Assembly (NCBI GenBank): GCA_020637215.1
Contig: JACJWI010000002.1
Coordinates: 186,001 to 250,000, forward strand
DNA from: Microthrixaceae bacterium
Lineage (GTDB): Bacteria; Actinomycetota; Acidimicrobiia; Acidimicrobiales; Microtrichaceae
Direction of reading: 5' to 3'
DNA length: 64,000 nt
How positions within the stretch are numbered: the first letter of the stretch is position 1; each line of letters starts with the position of its first letter. The notes under the pieces were generated by a model. That model saw only the letters and a list, made by a program, of their open reading frames with translations. It searched no databases and had not been told where the DNA came from. Shown piece after piece: positions 40,141 to 48,871 of the stretch. The position numbers and the translations under genes were made by a program.

Positions 40141-41166
40141 GTGAACCCCGCCGTCCCCCTGTCGGTGCTCGAGCTCGCGGTCCTGACCGAGGACGGCACG
40201 TCCGCCGACGCGCTGGCGGGTGCCACCGAGGTGGCGCGGGCCGCGGACCGGGCCGGATACCAGCGGTTCTGGGTGGCCGAGCACCACAACCTGCCGTCGG
40301 TGGCCAGCACGACTCCGCCGGTGCTGATGGCGCACCTGGCCGCGGTCACCGATCGCATCCGGGTCGGTTCCGGGGGCGTGATGCTTCCCAACCACGCCCC
40401 GCTGGTCGTGGCGGAGCAGATCGCTGCGATCGAGGCGTTGCATCCCGGCCGGGTCGACCTCGGCATCGGTCGGGCCCCGGGAACAGACCCGTACACGGCG
40501 ATGGCACTGCGCCGCAGCGCGGACCTGTCGGCCGAGGACTTCCCGCGCGACCTGCTCGAGCTGATGGGACTGCTCGGAGACCCACGTCCCGACGCGTGGG
40601 GGGAGCTGGTCGGCGGGGACCGGCCGCTGTGGGACCGCTTCGCGGCGACGCCGCGGGCGGTGAGCCATCCGCAGATCCTGCTGCTCGGTTCGAGCGGCTA
40701 CAGCGCACGCCTGGCGGGACTGCTCGGGCTGCGCTTCGCGTTCGCGCACCACTTCGACATGGGCGGAACCGACCAGGCCGTCGAGCTGTACCGACGTTCG
40801 TTCCGACCGTCGGCGGATCTGACGGCGCCGCACCTGATCGTCACCGCCAACGTCCTGGTCGCCGACACCGCGGCCGAGGCCGAGCGGCAGGCGCTTCCCG
40901 GCCAGCTGCTGGTGCACGGCATCCGCACCGGGGAGCGCATCCGATTGGTCGATCCCGACGAGGCCCCCCGGCACCGGTGGGCCGACGTGGCGCGCGCCGC
41001 CCGAACCAACCGAATCGTCGGTCCCCCCGAGCTCGCCGCGGCCGAGCTCGCCGCTGTGGCGGAGCGCACCGGGGCCCACGAGCTGATGGTGTCGTCGGTC
41101 GCCCACGACACCTCGGTGAGGGTCCGGAGCCTTGAGCTGCTGCTCGAGGCGTTCCGGGGTCGGTGA
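40141..41166 (+). CDS. Luciferase-like (LLM) flavin-dependent monooxygenase
   Basis: A 341-residue bacterial-luciferase superfamily protein starting PLSVLELAVLTEDGTSADAL with RFWVAEHHNLPSVASTTPPV (the AEHH motif), RIRVGSGGVMLPNHAPLVVA and RVDLGIGRAPGTDPYTAMAL. These fit the FMN-dependent LLM/MsnO8-type subgroup, annotated as alkanal or unknown monooxygenases. F420 use appears less likely than FMN for this subgroup but cannot be read from sequence. GTG 40141 is 7 bases after TAGCTT and lacks a Shine-Dalgarno. It converges with map with 5 bases between stops. Confidence 0.85.
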   Translation: MNPAVPLSVLELAVLTEDGTSADALAGATEVARAADRAGYQRFWVAEHHNLPSVASTTPPVLMAHLAAVTDRIRVGSGGVMLPNHAPLVVAEQIAAIEALHPGRVDLGIGRAPGTDPYTAMALRRSADLSAEDFPRDLLELMGLLGDPRPDAWGELVGGDRPLWDRFAATPRAVSHPQILLLGSSGYSARLAGLLGLRFAFAHHFDMGGTDQAVELYRRSFRPSADLTAPHLIVTANVLVADTAAEAERQALPGQLLVHGIRTGERIRLVDPDEAPRHRWADVARAARTNRIVGPPELAAAELAAVAERTGAHELMVSSVAHDTSVRVRSLELLLEAFRGR

Positions 41167-41171
41167 GGTGC

Positions 41172-42152
41172 TCAGGCCGGTGAGGTGGGGCCCGTCGGCG
41201 ACACGGCGCTCGAACCGTCGGCCAGCACGGTGAGGATCTCGGCACCGTCGTCGGTCACGACCACGGTGTGCTCGAACTGGGCCGACGGCATCCCGTCGTC
41301 GAGGATCTCGGTCCAGCCGTCGTCGGCCTGGGTGAACCGGGGCGCCCCGGTGCGCAGCATCGGCTCGACGGTCACGCACAGTCCGGGTAGCGCCACCGAG
41401 TCGTCGCGGGCGGTGAGCGTGTGGTGGACGTGCGGATCGGCGTGGAACACCTCACCGATGCCGTGGCCTCCGTACTCGGCCACCACGCCGTAGCCACGGG
41501 CCGATGCCACCGCGGTGATGGCTGCCGCGATCCGCTGCATCGGTTCGCCGGCGACGATGTCGGCGATGCCGGCCAGCGTCGCGTCGCGGGTGGTGTCGAT
41601 CAGCGCCGCGGCCTCGGGGGAGATCGTGCCGACCCCGACCGTCGCGGAGGTGTCGCCGTGCATCCCGTCGACGTACGCCGTCACGTCGATGTTGACGATG
41701 TCGCCGTCGGCGAGGGGCCGATCGTCGGGGATCCCGTGGCAGAGCACCTCGTTCACCGACGTGCAGATCGACTTGGGGAAGTCGTTGTAGCCGAGGGTGG
41801 ACGGGTAGGCACCCCGAGCCACGTAGGCGTCGTGCGCGACGGCGTCGAGCTCGTCGGTGGTCACCCCGACTCCGACCGCAGCGACCGTCTCGGCCAGGAC
41901 CTCGGCCGCGACCCGACCGGCGTGGCGCATGCGCTCGAGTGCCGCTCCGCTCAGGATCTGGGGCTCGGGCATCGGCCACGTGGGCGGGTCGAGGGCGTAG
42001 GGCGGACGAGCGATGGCGGCGGGGACGCTCCGGAGGGCACCGACATGACCGAGATGGACCGCGGGGCGGCGGAGGACGTCACGGTGCAGGTGGCAGCGCT
42101 TGAGCTTGGCGCCGCTGCCGCACCAGCACGGGGAGTTCCGACCGACCTTCAT
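41172..42152 (-). CDS. map: Type I methionine aminopeptidase with N-terminal SEC-C zinc motif
   Basis: A 326-residue MetAP that removes initiator Met. The N-terminus GRNSPCWCGSGAKLKRCH is a SEC-C-like zinc motif (Cys9, Cys11, Cys20, His21) that can associate with ribosomes. The catalytic domain shows ICTSVNEVLCHGIPDDRPLA, GDIVNIDVTAYVDGMHGDTS (metal Asp pair), YGGHGIGEVFHADPHVHH (metal His) and TVEPMLRTG with QFEHTVVVTDDG (metal Glu). This is the class Ic type. ATG 42152 follows TAACCT by 8 bases without a Shine-Dalgarno, so leaderless initiation is likely. Confidence 0.94.
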   Translation of the reverse strand: MKVGRNSPCWCGSGAKLKRCHLHRDVLRRPAVHLGHVGALRSVPAAIARPPYALDPPTWPMPEPQILSGAALERMRHAGRVAAEVLAETVAAVGVGVTTDELDAVAHDAYVARGAYPSTLGYNDFPKSICTSVNEVLCHGIPDDRPLADGDIVNIDVTAYVDGMHGDTSATVGVGTISPEAAALIDTTRDATLAGIADIVAGEPMQRIAAAITAVASARGYGVVAEYGGHGIGEVFHADPHVHHTLTARDDSVALPGLCVTVEPMLRTGAPRFTQADDGWTEILDDGMPSAQFEHTVVVTDDGAEILTVLADGSSAVSPTGPTSPA

Positions 42153-42187
42153 GGCGGGTCAGGTTACCGATCGGCGCTGGTCCGTCA

Positions 42188-43258
42188 TCAGGCGTGGCCG
42201 GCCAGCACCGCCGAGACCCCGGCCGCGAAGCGCTGCACGTCCTCGTCGGTGGTGGCGAAGCTGGTCATCCACCGCACCAGATCCACCGTCAGGTCCCAGT
42301 CCCAGAAGAACGACCACTGCTGCAGCGGGGCGATCGCGGCCGAGGGCAGGTGGACGAACACCGAGTTCACCTGCGGCTCGTCGGCGAGTCGGACCCCCGG
42401 GATCGCCTCGACCGACCGGGCCAGTCGGGCCGCCATGAGGTTGGCGTGACGGGCGTTGGCCAGCCACAGGTCGTCCTCGAGCAGGGCGAGCACCTGAGCG
42501 GCGACGAAGCGGCTCTTGGAGACGAGCTGGCCGGCCTGCTTGCGCACGAAGCGCGCCTCGGCATCCAACGGTGCACCGTCGCGGGTGGCGGTGACGAACA
42601 CCACCGTCTCGCCGAACATGGCCCCGTCCTTGGTCAGACCGAGGGTCATGAGGTCCACGCCGGTGTCGCGGACCATCGTCGGCAGGTCCGAGCCGGTCGC
42701 CACGAGCGCGTTGGCGATCCGGGCACCGTCGAGGTGCACCAGCATCCCGGCGGCGTGAGCGGCGTCGCAGAGTGCCCCGATCTCGTCGACCGAGTACAGG
42801 GTGCCCATCTCGGTCGACTGGGTGATCGACACGACGGCGGGCTGCGGATGGTGTTCGCTGCCCTGCCATTGCAGCCAGGGCGTGAGCAGGTCGGGCGACA
42901 GACGGCCGTCGTCGGTCGGGATCGGCACGATCGTCGAGCCGGTGAAGCGGGCGGGCGCCCCGCACTCGTCGACCACGATGTGCGCGCTCGCCGCGGTCAG
43001 GACCGCCTGCCACGGCCGCAGCACGCTGGCCAGGCCGACGACGTTGGCGCCGGTGCCGCCCCAGCAGAAGTACGAGTGCACCGGGCCGTCGAACACCTCG
43101 CGCAGGCGGGCCTGGGCCCGTCGGGTCCAGTCGTCGTCGCCGTAGGCCATGGCGGTTCCGACGTTGGCCGCTGCGAGCGCCTCCATGACCTCAGGCGAGA
43201 CCCCGGCGGCGTTGTCGCTGACGAACGAGCCCACCGGAGGGGGAGGGAGGATCGGCAT
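42188..43258 (-). CDS. Low-specificity L-threonine aldolase family (PLP)
   Basis: A 356-residue fold-type I PLP enzyme of the beta-eliminating lyase family: SFVSDNAAGVSPEVMEALAA, GGTGANVVGLASVL, STIVPIPTDDGRLSPDLL, ITQSTEMGTLYSVDEI, VHLDGARIANALVA (Asp binding the PLP pyridine N) and LMTLGLTKDGAMFGETVVFV with the Schiff-base Lys in LTKDGAM. It cleaves L-threonine to glycine and acetaldehyde or a related beta-hydroxy amino acid. The start at ATG 43258 has GGAG upstream. It diverges from the Ada-AlkA gene over a ~200-base gap with no recognised operator. Confidence 0.85.
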   Translation of the reverse strand: MPILPPPPVGSFVSDNAAGVSPEVMEALAAANVGTAMAYGDDDWTRRAQARLREVFDGPVHSYFCWGGTGANVVGLASVLRPWQAVLTAASAHIVVDECGAPARFTGSTIVPIPTDDGRLSPDLLTPWLQWQGSEHHPQPAVVSITQSTEMGTLYSVDEIGALCDAAHAAGMLVHLDGARIANALVATGSDLPTMVRDTGVDLMTLGLTKDGAMFGETVVFVTATRDGAPLDAEARFVRKQAGQLVSKSRFVAAQVLALLEDDLWLANARHANLMAARLARSVEAIPGVRLADEPQVNSVFVHLPSAAIAPLQQWSFFWDWDLTVDLVRWMTSFATTDEDVQRFAAGVSAVLAGHA

Positions 43259-43461
43259 GGGTCTCCTGACGTCGGCGTCGGGGGCGGGGATGGTGGGTCA
43301 CCGCGGGACTGTCGGTCGAATCCTCGCGCCGCCGTCGGTCGGTCGTGGCCACGGCGGCTCGGACAGGTCCGTCGTCGACCCCGGTCGGTCCGAGGGACGC
43401 TGGGACGGTGCATGTCGGATTTCCGCCAGCTCGAGAGGCCGGGTCGTGGCAGCCTGGCGTC

Positions 43462-45060
43462 GTGCCCATCGATCGGAACCCTGTCGACCGGAACCCTGTC
43501 GACCGGAAAGCAGTCGACCGGAACGCTGTCGACCGGACCGACCTCGACCAGGACCGCTGCTACCGGGTCGTGTGTGCCCGGGATGCCCGCTTCGACGGGT
43601 GGTTCGTCGGGGCGGTGACCTCGACGGGCATCTACTGCCGACCGAGCTGTCCGGTCCGGACCCCCCGCCGGGCCAACATGCGCTTCTACCCGACCGCCGC
43701 GGCCGCTCAGAGCGCCGGGTTCCGGGCGTGCAAGCGCTGCCGGCCCGACGCCTCACCCGGGTCGCCCGAGTGGGATCCCCGAACCGATGTCGTCGCCCGG
43801 GCGATGCGGTTGATCGCGGATGGCGTGGTGGACCGCGACGGGGTCGAGGGACTGGCGGGTCGGCTCGGCTACAGCGCCCGGCAGGTGGAGCGGCTGGTGC
43901 GCGCCGAGGTCGGCACCGGTCCGCTGGCCCTCGCACGGGCCCAGCGCGCCCGCACCGCTCGGACCCTGATCGAGACCACGGACCTGGCCTTCGCCGAGAT
44001 CTGCTTCGCGGCTGGCTTCTCGAGCGTGCGGCAGTTCAACGCGACTGTCCGCGAGGTCTACGACCTGACTCCCGGAGAGCTGCGGATCCGCGCCCGACGG
44101 GCCGGGCCGGCCGAGGTCGACCGGGTGGTGCTCCGCCTGCCCGTGCGGGCGCCGTTCGCCGCGTCGGAGCTGTTCGGACGGCTGGCACGACAGGCGGTCC
44201 CGGGCCTGGAGGAGGCGGTGGGCGACCCCCACGACGCGGACGTGGTCACCTTCCGTCGTGCCCTGACGCTCGAGCGCGGTGCCGCGGTCGTCGCGCTCAC
44301 CCCGCGCCGCGATCACGTGGCCGCCGAGGTCCGTCTCGAGGACCTGAGGGACCTGACCTCGGCGGTGGCCCGCTGTCGCTGGTTGCTCGACCTCGACGCG
44401 GACCCCGTGGCCGCGGACGCGGTGCTGGCGGCGGATCCCGCCCTGGCCCCGAGCGTTGCTGCCCATGCCGGGCTGAGGGCCATGCGCAGCGTCGACGGTG
44501 CCGAGACCGCGGTGCGGGTCCTCCTGGCACAGCAGGTGTCGACCGCCGCGGCCCGGACACACGCGGCGCGGCTGGTGGACGCCACCGGCGTCGCGTTGCC
44601 GGATCGACTGACCGTCGGCACGGGCATCACCCATCGCTTCCCCACGGCCGGGGAGTTGGCCGGGCACCTGCGGGGTGATGGCGCCGAGGATGTTCCCCTG
44701 GCGCTGCCCACCCGGCGGCGGGCCACCCTCCTCGCGCTGATCGAGGCGTTGGCTGCCGGGTGGATCGACCTGGGTCCGGGCGCGGACCGGTCCCGGACCC
44801 GGTCCCGGCTCGCCGAGATGCCCGGCATCGGCCCGTGGACCGTCGAGGTGCTGGCGATGAGGACCCTCGGCGACCCCGACGCCTTCCCCGTCACCGACCT
44901 GGCCGTGAGGCGGGGGGCGGTTGCCCTCGGCCTGTCGGACCGGCGCTCCGAGCTCGTCGAGCGGTCCGAGGCCTGGCGGCCGTGGCGTTCGATCGCGACC
45001 CACCACCTCTGGCTGGCGGCCGCCGGCCGACCGACCTGTGTCCAGGAGGCACCTTCATGA
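43462..45060 (+). CDS. Ada-AlkA fusion: methyl-accepting regulator and DNA-3-methyladenine glycosylase
   Basis: A 532-residue fusion. An N-terminal Ada zinc domain has STGIYCRPSCPVRTP and FRACKRCRPD (four zinc cysteines, one accepting methyl phosphotriester groups), followed by an AraC helix-turn-helix (VEGLAGRLGYSARQVERLVR; FAEICFAAGFSSVRQFNATV). The AlkA N-domain and HhH-GPD glycosylase domain follow (RVLLAQQVSTAAARTHAARL; MPGIGPWTVEVLAM; FPVTDLAVRRG with catalytic Asp). It senses and repairs alkylation. The start is uncertain: GTG 43462 precedes five 15-bp repeats encoding DRN-type pentapeptides. It is coupled to ogt by ATGA. Confidence 0.9.
   Translation: MPIDRNPVDRNPVDRKAVDRNAVDRTDLDQDRCYRVVCARDARFDGWFVGAVTSTGIYCRPSCPVRTPRRANMRFYPTAAAAQSAGFRACKRCRPDASPGSPEWDPRTDVVARAMRLIADGVVDRDGVEGLAGRLGYSARQVERLVRAEVGTGPLALARAQRARTARTLIETTDLAFAEICFAAGFSSVRQFNATVREVYDLTPGELRIRARRAGPAEVDRVVLRLPVRAPFAASELFGRLARQAVPGLEEAVGDPHDADVVTFRRALTLERGAAVVALTPRRDHVAAEVRLEDLRDLTSAVARCRWLLDLDADPVAADAVLAADPALAPSVAAHAGLRAMRSVDGAETAVRVLLAQQVSTAAARTHAARLVDATGVALPDRLTVGTGITHRFPTAGELAGHLRGDGAEDVPLALPTRRRATLLALIEALAAGWIDLGPGADRSRTRSRLAEMPGIGPWTVEVLAMRTLGDPDAFPVTDLAVRRGAVALGLSDRRSELVERSEAWRPWRSIATHHLWLAAAGRPTCVQEAPS
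43471..43545 (+). repeat. Five 15-bp in-frame repeats near the Ada-AlkA start
   Basis: Units GATCGGAACCCTGTC, GACCGGAACCCTGTC, GACCGGAAAGCAGTC, GACCGGAACGCTGTC and GACCGGACCGACCTC encode DRNPV, DRNPV, DRKAV, DRNAV, DRTDL. The phase is exactly 15. Confidence 0.9.
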
Positions 45061-45539
45061 CCGCTCTCACCCCGTTGCGGGCCCGCACGATCGAGACCCC
45101 GATCGGGTCGCTGACCCTCGCCGGCGACGATCGCCTCCGGTACCTGCTGATGGTGGACCAGGCCCACGCCCCGGACCGGAGCGGTTGGCGGGCCGACCCG
45201 TCGGGCTTCGACGACGTCGTCGAGCAGCTCGACGCCTACTTCGCCGGGGAGCTCCGATCCTTCGACGTGGTCGTCGAGATGCGCGGAACCGACTTCCAGC
45301 GGACGGTGTGGCGGGGGTTGTGCGACATCCCCTACGGCGAGACGTGGTCCTACGCCGAGCTCGCCGCCCACATCGGGCGACCGACCGCGGTCCGCGCCGT
45401 CGGGGCCGCCAACGGTCGCAACCCGGTGTCGATCATCGTGCCCTGCCACCGGGTCATCGGAGCGGACGGATCGCTCACCGGGTACGGAGGCGGCGTCGAC
45501 CGCAAGCGTGCACTCCTGGATCTCGAGTCCGGCCGTTGA
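45057..45539 (+). CDS. ogt: Methylated-DNA-protein cysteine methyltransferase
   Basis: A 160-residue suicidal O6-alkylguanine repair protein with the acceptor IIVPCHRVIGADGSLTGYGG (Cys in PCHR), helix-turn-helix DIPYGETWSYAELAAHIG and RAVGAANGRNPVS. It begins TIETPIGSLTLAGDD as usual. ATG 45057 overlaps the Ada-AlkA stop by ATGA, so repair of base, phosphotriester and O6 lesions is put in one operon. The arrangement is like an Ada protein split from its C-terminal domain. Confidence 0.95.
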   Translation: MTALTPLRARTIETPIGSLTLAGDDRLRYLLMVDQAHAPDRSGWRADPSGFDDVVEQLDAYFAGELRSFDVVVEMRGTDFQRTVWRGLCDIPYGETWSYAELAAHIGRPTAVRAVGAANGRNPVSIIVPCHRVIGADGSLTGYGGGVDRKRALLDLESGR

Positions 45540-45569
45540 CCGGCGGATCGCACCGTTAGCCTGCAGGCC

Positions 45570-46532
45570 ATGGCCCCGACGCGCTCGCTGGTGATCGACG
45601 ACCCCTCGCCGGACGGACTGGCGGTGCCCCGCGACATGTCCGCCGGCTACGGCGACGGCCTGCCCGTCGGTCTGTGCCTGGGCGGCGGGGGGTTGTGGTT
45701 CGTGGCCTGGCAGGTGACCTACCTCAACGAGCTGCTCGGCGCCGGAGTCGACCTGAGCGGGGCCGATCGGGTGGTGGGGACCTCCGCGGGCTCGATCGTC
45801 AGCTCGGTGCTCGAGGCCGGCAACATCAAGCGCCTCCACGGCGAGCTGCGCGTCCTGGCCCGGATCCCCAAGTTGCTCGGCGTGCTGGCACCGGCCTCGA
45901 ACTTCTCACCCAGCCAGGAGCGGGCCCAGGAGATGTTCTGGTCGGCGACCGACGCCGATCCCGACACGGTCCGGGCGATCGGCCACGCCGCCCTGAACGC
46001 GGACACGCCCTCGGCCGCCACCATGCGCCGCAACCTCGGTGCGGTGCTGGCGTTCCGTCGTTGGCCGTCGCCGGCGTTGCACCTGTCCGCCGTCGACGCC
46101 TACACGGGCGAACGGCTGGTGCTCACCGACCGCACCGGTGTCAGCGTCCCGCGCGCCGCCGCGGCGAGCAGCGCGGTGCCCGGCCTGTTCCCACCTCAGC
46201 AGATCCTCGATCGACGGGCCATGGACGGAGGCTTGGCCGGCACCGGGTTGCACCTCGACCTGCTGGCGGGGGCACGGCGGGCCGTGGTCGTCCAGCTCAC
46301 CGACGGCACCGACCCCGACCTCCCCAGCCAGGGCGGGATGACCCAGAGCCCGGGCGACGCGGTGGCCGAGCTCGAGGCGCTCGAGGCGTCGGGCACCAAG
46401 GTGTTCTCGCGCATGCCGGAGAAGGTCGACATCGAGCGGTTGATGGACCCGACCGCGGTGCCCGACGCCATCGCCATGGCCGAACGTCAGGCTCGGGCCG
46501 ACGTCGAGGAGCTCCGCACCTTCGTCGCCTGA
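45570..46532 (+). CDS. Patatin-like phospholipase
   Basis: A 320-residue patatin/RssA-type hydrolase: oxyanion loop GLCLGGGGLWFVAWQ, nucleophile GTSAGSIVSSVLEAG (Ser in GTSAG), and the Asp of DGGLAGTGLH forming the Ser-Asp dyad, then ARRAVVVQLTDGTDP. It probably cleaves acyl esters of lipids in the cytoplasm; there is no signal peptide. ATG 45570 follows TAGCCT with a 7-base spacer and no Shine-Dalgarno, so leaderless and independently transcribed from ogt. Confidence 0.88.
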   Translation: MAPTRSLVIDDPSPDGLAVPRDMSAGYGDGLPVGLCLGGGGLWFVAWQVTYLNELLGAGVDLSGADRVVGTSAGSIVSSVLEAGNIKRLHGELRVLARIPKLLGVLAPASNFSPSQERAQEMFWSATDADPDTVRAIGHAALNADTPSAATMRRNLGAVLAFRRWPSPALHLSAVDAYTGERLVLTDRTGVSVPRAAAASSAVPGLFPPQQILDRRAMDGGLAGTGLHLDLLAGARRAVVVQLTDGTDPDLPSQGGMTQSPGDAVAELEALEASGTKVFSRMPEKVDIERLMDPTAVPDAIAMAERQARADVEELRTFVA

Positions 46533-46621
46533 TCCCGTGGCTCCGTGAGCGGGTTCCGGACGGCTGCGGATCTGCTCGAACCGGGGAGCGGCCGGGTCGA
46601 GCGAGCTGCTGGACTGGGAGC

Positions 46622-47122
46622 ATGCCCCGACTGTTCCTGGCGGTGTGGCCGCCCGAGGACACCGTGTCCGAGCTCATGGCGTTGCGCCGCAAGGACCAGC
46701 GCGGCGTGCGTTTCGTCGCGCCGGAGCGGTGGCACGTGACGGTGCGCTTCTTCGGCGAGGCCCATCCCGACGACGTCGAGGAGGCGATGGCCGACGTGGA
46801 CCTGCCGCCGGCGGTCGCGACGCTCGGTCCCGCGGTCGACGTGCTCGGCGAGCGGGTCCTGGCGGTCCCGGTGAACGGCCTCGAGGCTCTGGCCGGCGTC
46901 GTGGTGGCGGCGACCCGCGGCGTCGGGGATCCGCCGCCGCGACGTGCGTTCCACGGCCACATCACCATCGCCCGGATCGCGCGGGACGCCCGGATGCCCC
47001 CGACGTTGGGGACGCGGGTGGACGGGACGTTCTGCGTGGAGGAGCTGGCGTTGGTCCGAAGCCGCCGGGACCCCGACGGGGTCCGCTACGACACGGTGGC
47101 CACGTGGCCGCTGCCGGCCTGA
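46622..47122 (+). CDS. thpR: RNA 2',3'-cyclic phosphodiesterase (2H family)
   Basis: A 166-residue two-histidine phosphoesterase with RLFLAVWPPEDT at the N-terminus and the two signature motifs in HVTVRFFGE and HITIARIARD. ThpR/LigT opens 2',3'-cyclic phosphates on RNA; physiological substrates are unclear. ATG 46622 lies 6 bases after TGGGAG. It converges with the next minus-strand gene, 7 bases between stops. Confidence 0.9.
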   Translation: MPRLFLAVWPPEDTVSELMALRRKDQRGVRFVAPERWHVTVRFFGEAHPDDVEEAMADVDLPPAVATLGPAVDVLGERVLAVPVNGLEALAGVVVAATRGVGDPPPRRAFHGHITIARIARDARMPPTLGTRVDGTFCVEELALVRSRRDPDGVRYDTVATWPLPA

Positions 47123-47129
47123 CCTGGGG

Positions 47130-47915
47130 TCACGACGTCGGTTCGAGGCTGGTCAGCTGCAGGGTCGTGTTCTCGGTGAAGCTCGCCGTGCCGGCCAACT
47201 CGAGCGCCCGGGTGACGCGGATGGGCAGGTGGTCCCGGCTCCACCACGTCGTCTCGACCCAGGTCCCGTTGATGTCGCCGGAGACCGGGTAGCGGATCTC
47301 GATCGGGGTCGTTTGCACCGTCGTCCCGCCCACGTCGATCTCCTCGCCCGCTTTGGCGGTCGCGGTCCCGGTGAACGTGGCCGTGACCGACATGGGGCCG
47401 CCGCTCAGCTTCAGCGTGCAGGGCAGCTCGGTCGGCGTGCCGCCGGCAGTCGGCAGCTGGTTCGGGTCACAGGTCATGGTGGCCGTCGGCGAGATGGCTC
47501 CGATGGTCTGGTGCTTGGCGTGCTCCTCCATCCGCAGGGACGGGTTCGTGCACCACGTCGTGTCCTCGGTGTGCTCGGCGAACAGGTTGACCGTCCACTG
47601 GAAGCACCCCGGTCCCGTGTCGGTGACCACGGCGGTGACGGTGGAGGGCAGCGGCCGGTCCTGGGCGGGGAGCGGACCGAGCTTGACCCGCTCCTGGCCC
47701 TCGGCGGAGTAGGTGTAGACGCCGGGCGCCGGGGTCCCGGTCCCCTTGCCCTCCGTCGCGGTCGTGTCGGTGCTCTTCTTCTCGCGGAAGTCCTCGACGG
47801 CGTCCTTCTCGGAGATCTCGGTCGTGCCGCGGGGCCACAGCAGGAAGGCGACCGCGGCGGCGACCACGACGGCGACGGCGCCGATGCCGACGGCGGCCCT
47901 GCGCCCGCCGCTCAC
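47130..47915 (-). CDS. Secreted or membrane-anchored protein of unknown function
   Basis: A 261-residue protein with an N-terminal membrane anchor (AVGIGAVAVVVAAAVAFLLW), a Thr/Lys-rich linker, and an extracytoplasmic beta-rich domain with four cysteines (CFQWT, TTWCTN, MTCDPN, LPCTLK) that probably form two disulphides. No known family is recognised. It begins at ATG 47915 and overlaps the upstream methyltransferase stop by ATGA, so the two are co-translated. Ligand or partner unknown. Confidence 0.7.
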   Translation of the reverse strand: MSGGRRAAVGIGAVAVVVAAAVAFLLWPRGTTEISEKDAVEDFREKKSTDTTATEGKGTGTPAPGVYTYSAEGQERVKLGPLPAQDRPLPSTVTAVVTDTGPGCFQWTVNLFAEHTEDTTWCTNPSLRMEEHAKHQTIGAISPTATMTCDPNQLPTAGGTPTELPCTLKLSGGPMSVTATFTGTATAKAGEEIDVGGTTVQTTPIEIRYPVSGDINGTWVETTWWSRDHLPIRVTRALELAGTASFTENTTLQLTSLEPTS

Positions 47916-48760
47916 GCTCCGGCTCCCGAGCCTGCGGGGTCGACCCGTTCGGCGACGATGCCGTACGCCTGCAGGTGGGAGGCGTTGGCCCGCATGGCGG
48001 CCCGCATGGCCCGGACGCGGTCCCGTGCCTCGGAGTCGCGCAGCACGTTGGTCACGAAGCGCGCCGCGCCCAGGTAGCCCTCGTCGGCGACGAGCCGTCG
48101 CGGTTCGAGCAGGTGCAACGGGGCCTTGAAGCGGGAACGGACGACCAGGCCGTGCTCGGCGAGCAGCTGGTCCCAGCCGGCGACGGTCATCGGTGTCACG
48201 TTCACCTTGATCGTCGACGTCAGGTCCGATGTCGCCCGCTCCCGGTCCGGATCCGCGATGTCGTCGGGAGCGAACGCCACCTCGTGCAGCGCGAAGCGAC
48301 CCCCGGGTCGCAGCAGCCGGGCCAGCTCAGCGATCACCTTGTGCTTGAGCGAGTCGGGTTGCATGGTCAGGTAGGCCTCGCCGAAGACCACGTCCGCGCT
48401 GGCGTCGGGCAGACCGGTGTCCTGGGCGCTGGCGTGGATCACCCGACGGTTCGGGCCTTCGAGCACGTCGCCGATGAGGCCGACGGCGTCCGGGTCGCGG
48501 TCCACCCCGGTGTAGCTCGCCGGCCGAGCCGCCATGACCAGTCGTGTCGTGGCGCCGAGGCCCGGTGCGACCTCGACCACGTCGTCGACGGTGGAGATCG
48601 CCAGACCGTCGAGGAGGTTCCGGGTCATCTCGGCGCCCCCTGGTCGCAGGACCCTCTTGCCGAGTCGGGCCAGGAGCCAGTGCCCGGGCATCCGGTCGGC
48701 CTGGAGCGCGTGACCGGGGAGGGCGTCGGGGTCGACTGGCGCGGTCGTGGTGTGTCCCAT
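47912..48760 (-). CDS. Class I SAM-dependent methyltransferase
   Basis: A 282-residue methyltransferase with VDDVVEVAPGLGATTRLVMA (motif I variant VAPGLG), TGVDRDPDAV, ADVVFGEAYLTMQPDSLKHK and LLRPGGRFALHEVAF. A predicted regulator-like C-terminus follows (NVTPMTVAGWDQLLAEHGLV). Substrate is unknown; small-molecule methylation (quinone, sterol or metalloid type) is plausible. ATG 48760 heads a two-gene minus-strand unit with the anchored protein. Confidence 0.82.
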   Translation of the reverse strand: MGHTTTAPVDPDALPGHALQADRMPGHWLLARLGKRVLRPGGAEMTRNLLDGLAISTVDDVVEVAPGLGATTRLVMAARPASYTGVDRDPDAVGLIGDVLEGPNRRVIHASAQDTGLPDASADVVFGEAYLTMQPDSLKHKVIAELARLLRPGGRFALHEVAFAPDDIADPDRERATSDLTSTIKVNVTPMTVAGWDQLLAEHGLVVRSRFKAPLHLLEPRRLVADEGYLGAARFVTNVLRDSEARDRVRAMRAAMRANASHLQAYGIVAERVDPAGSGAGA

Positions 48761-48871
48761 GGATCAAGGATGCCTAACAACATCCGCCCGGACCAGTGAC
48801 ATTGGTCCCTACCGCGCGTCGTTCCCTGCGGCCGGCCGACGTGAGAGCGCCGGGTCCGCGACGATGCGATC

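Noticed and set aside
43471..43545. CRISPR-like or iteron array at the Ada-AlkA start
   Set aside because: In-frame coding repeats of 15 bp without spacers.
47130..47915. Lipoprotein signal peptide
   Set aside because: The N-terminal helix lacks a lipobox cysteine; it reads as a simple membrane anchor.
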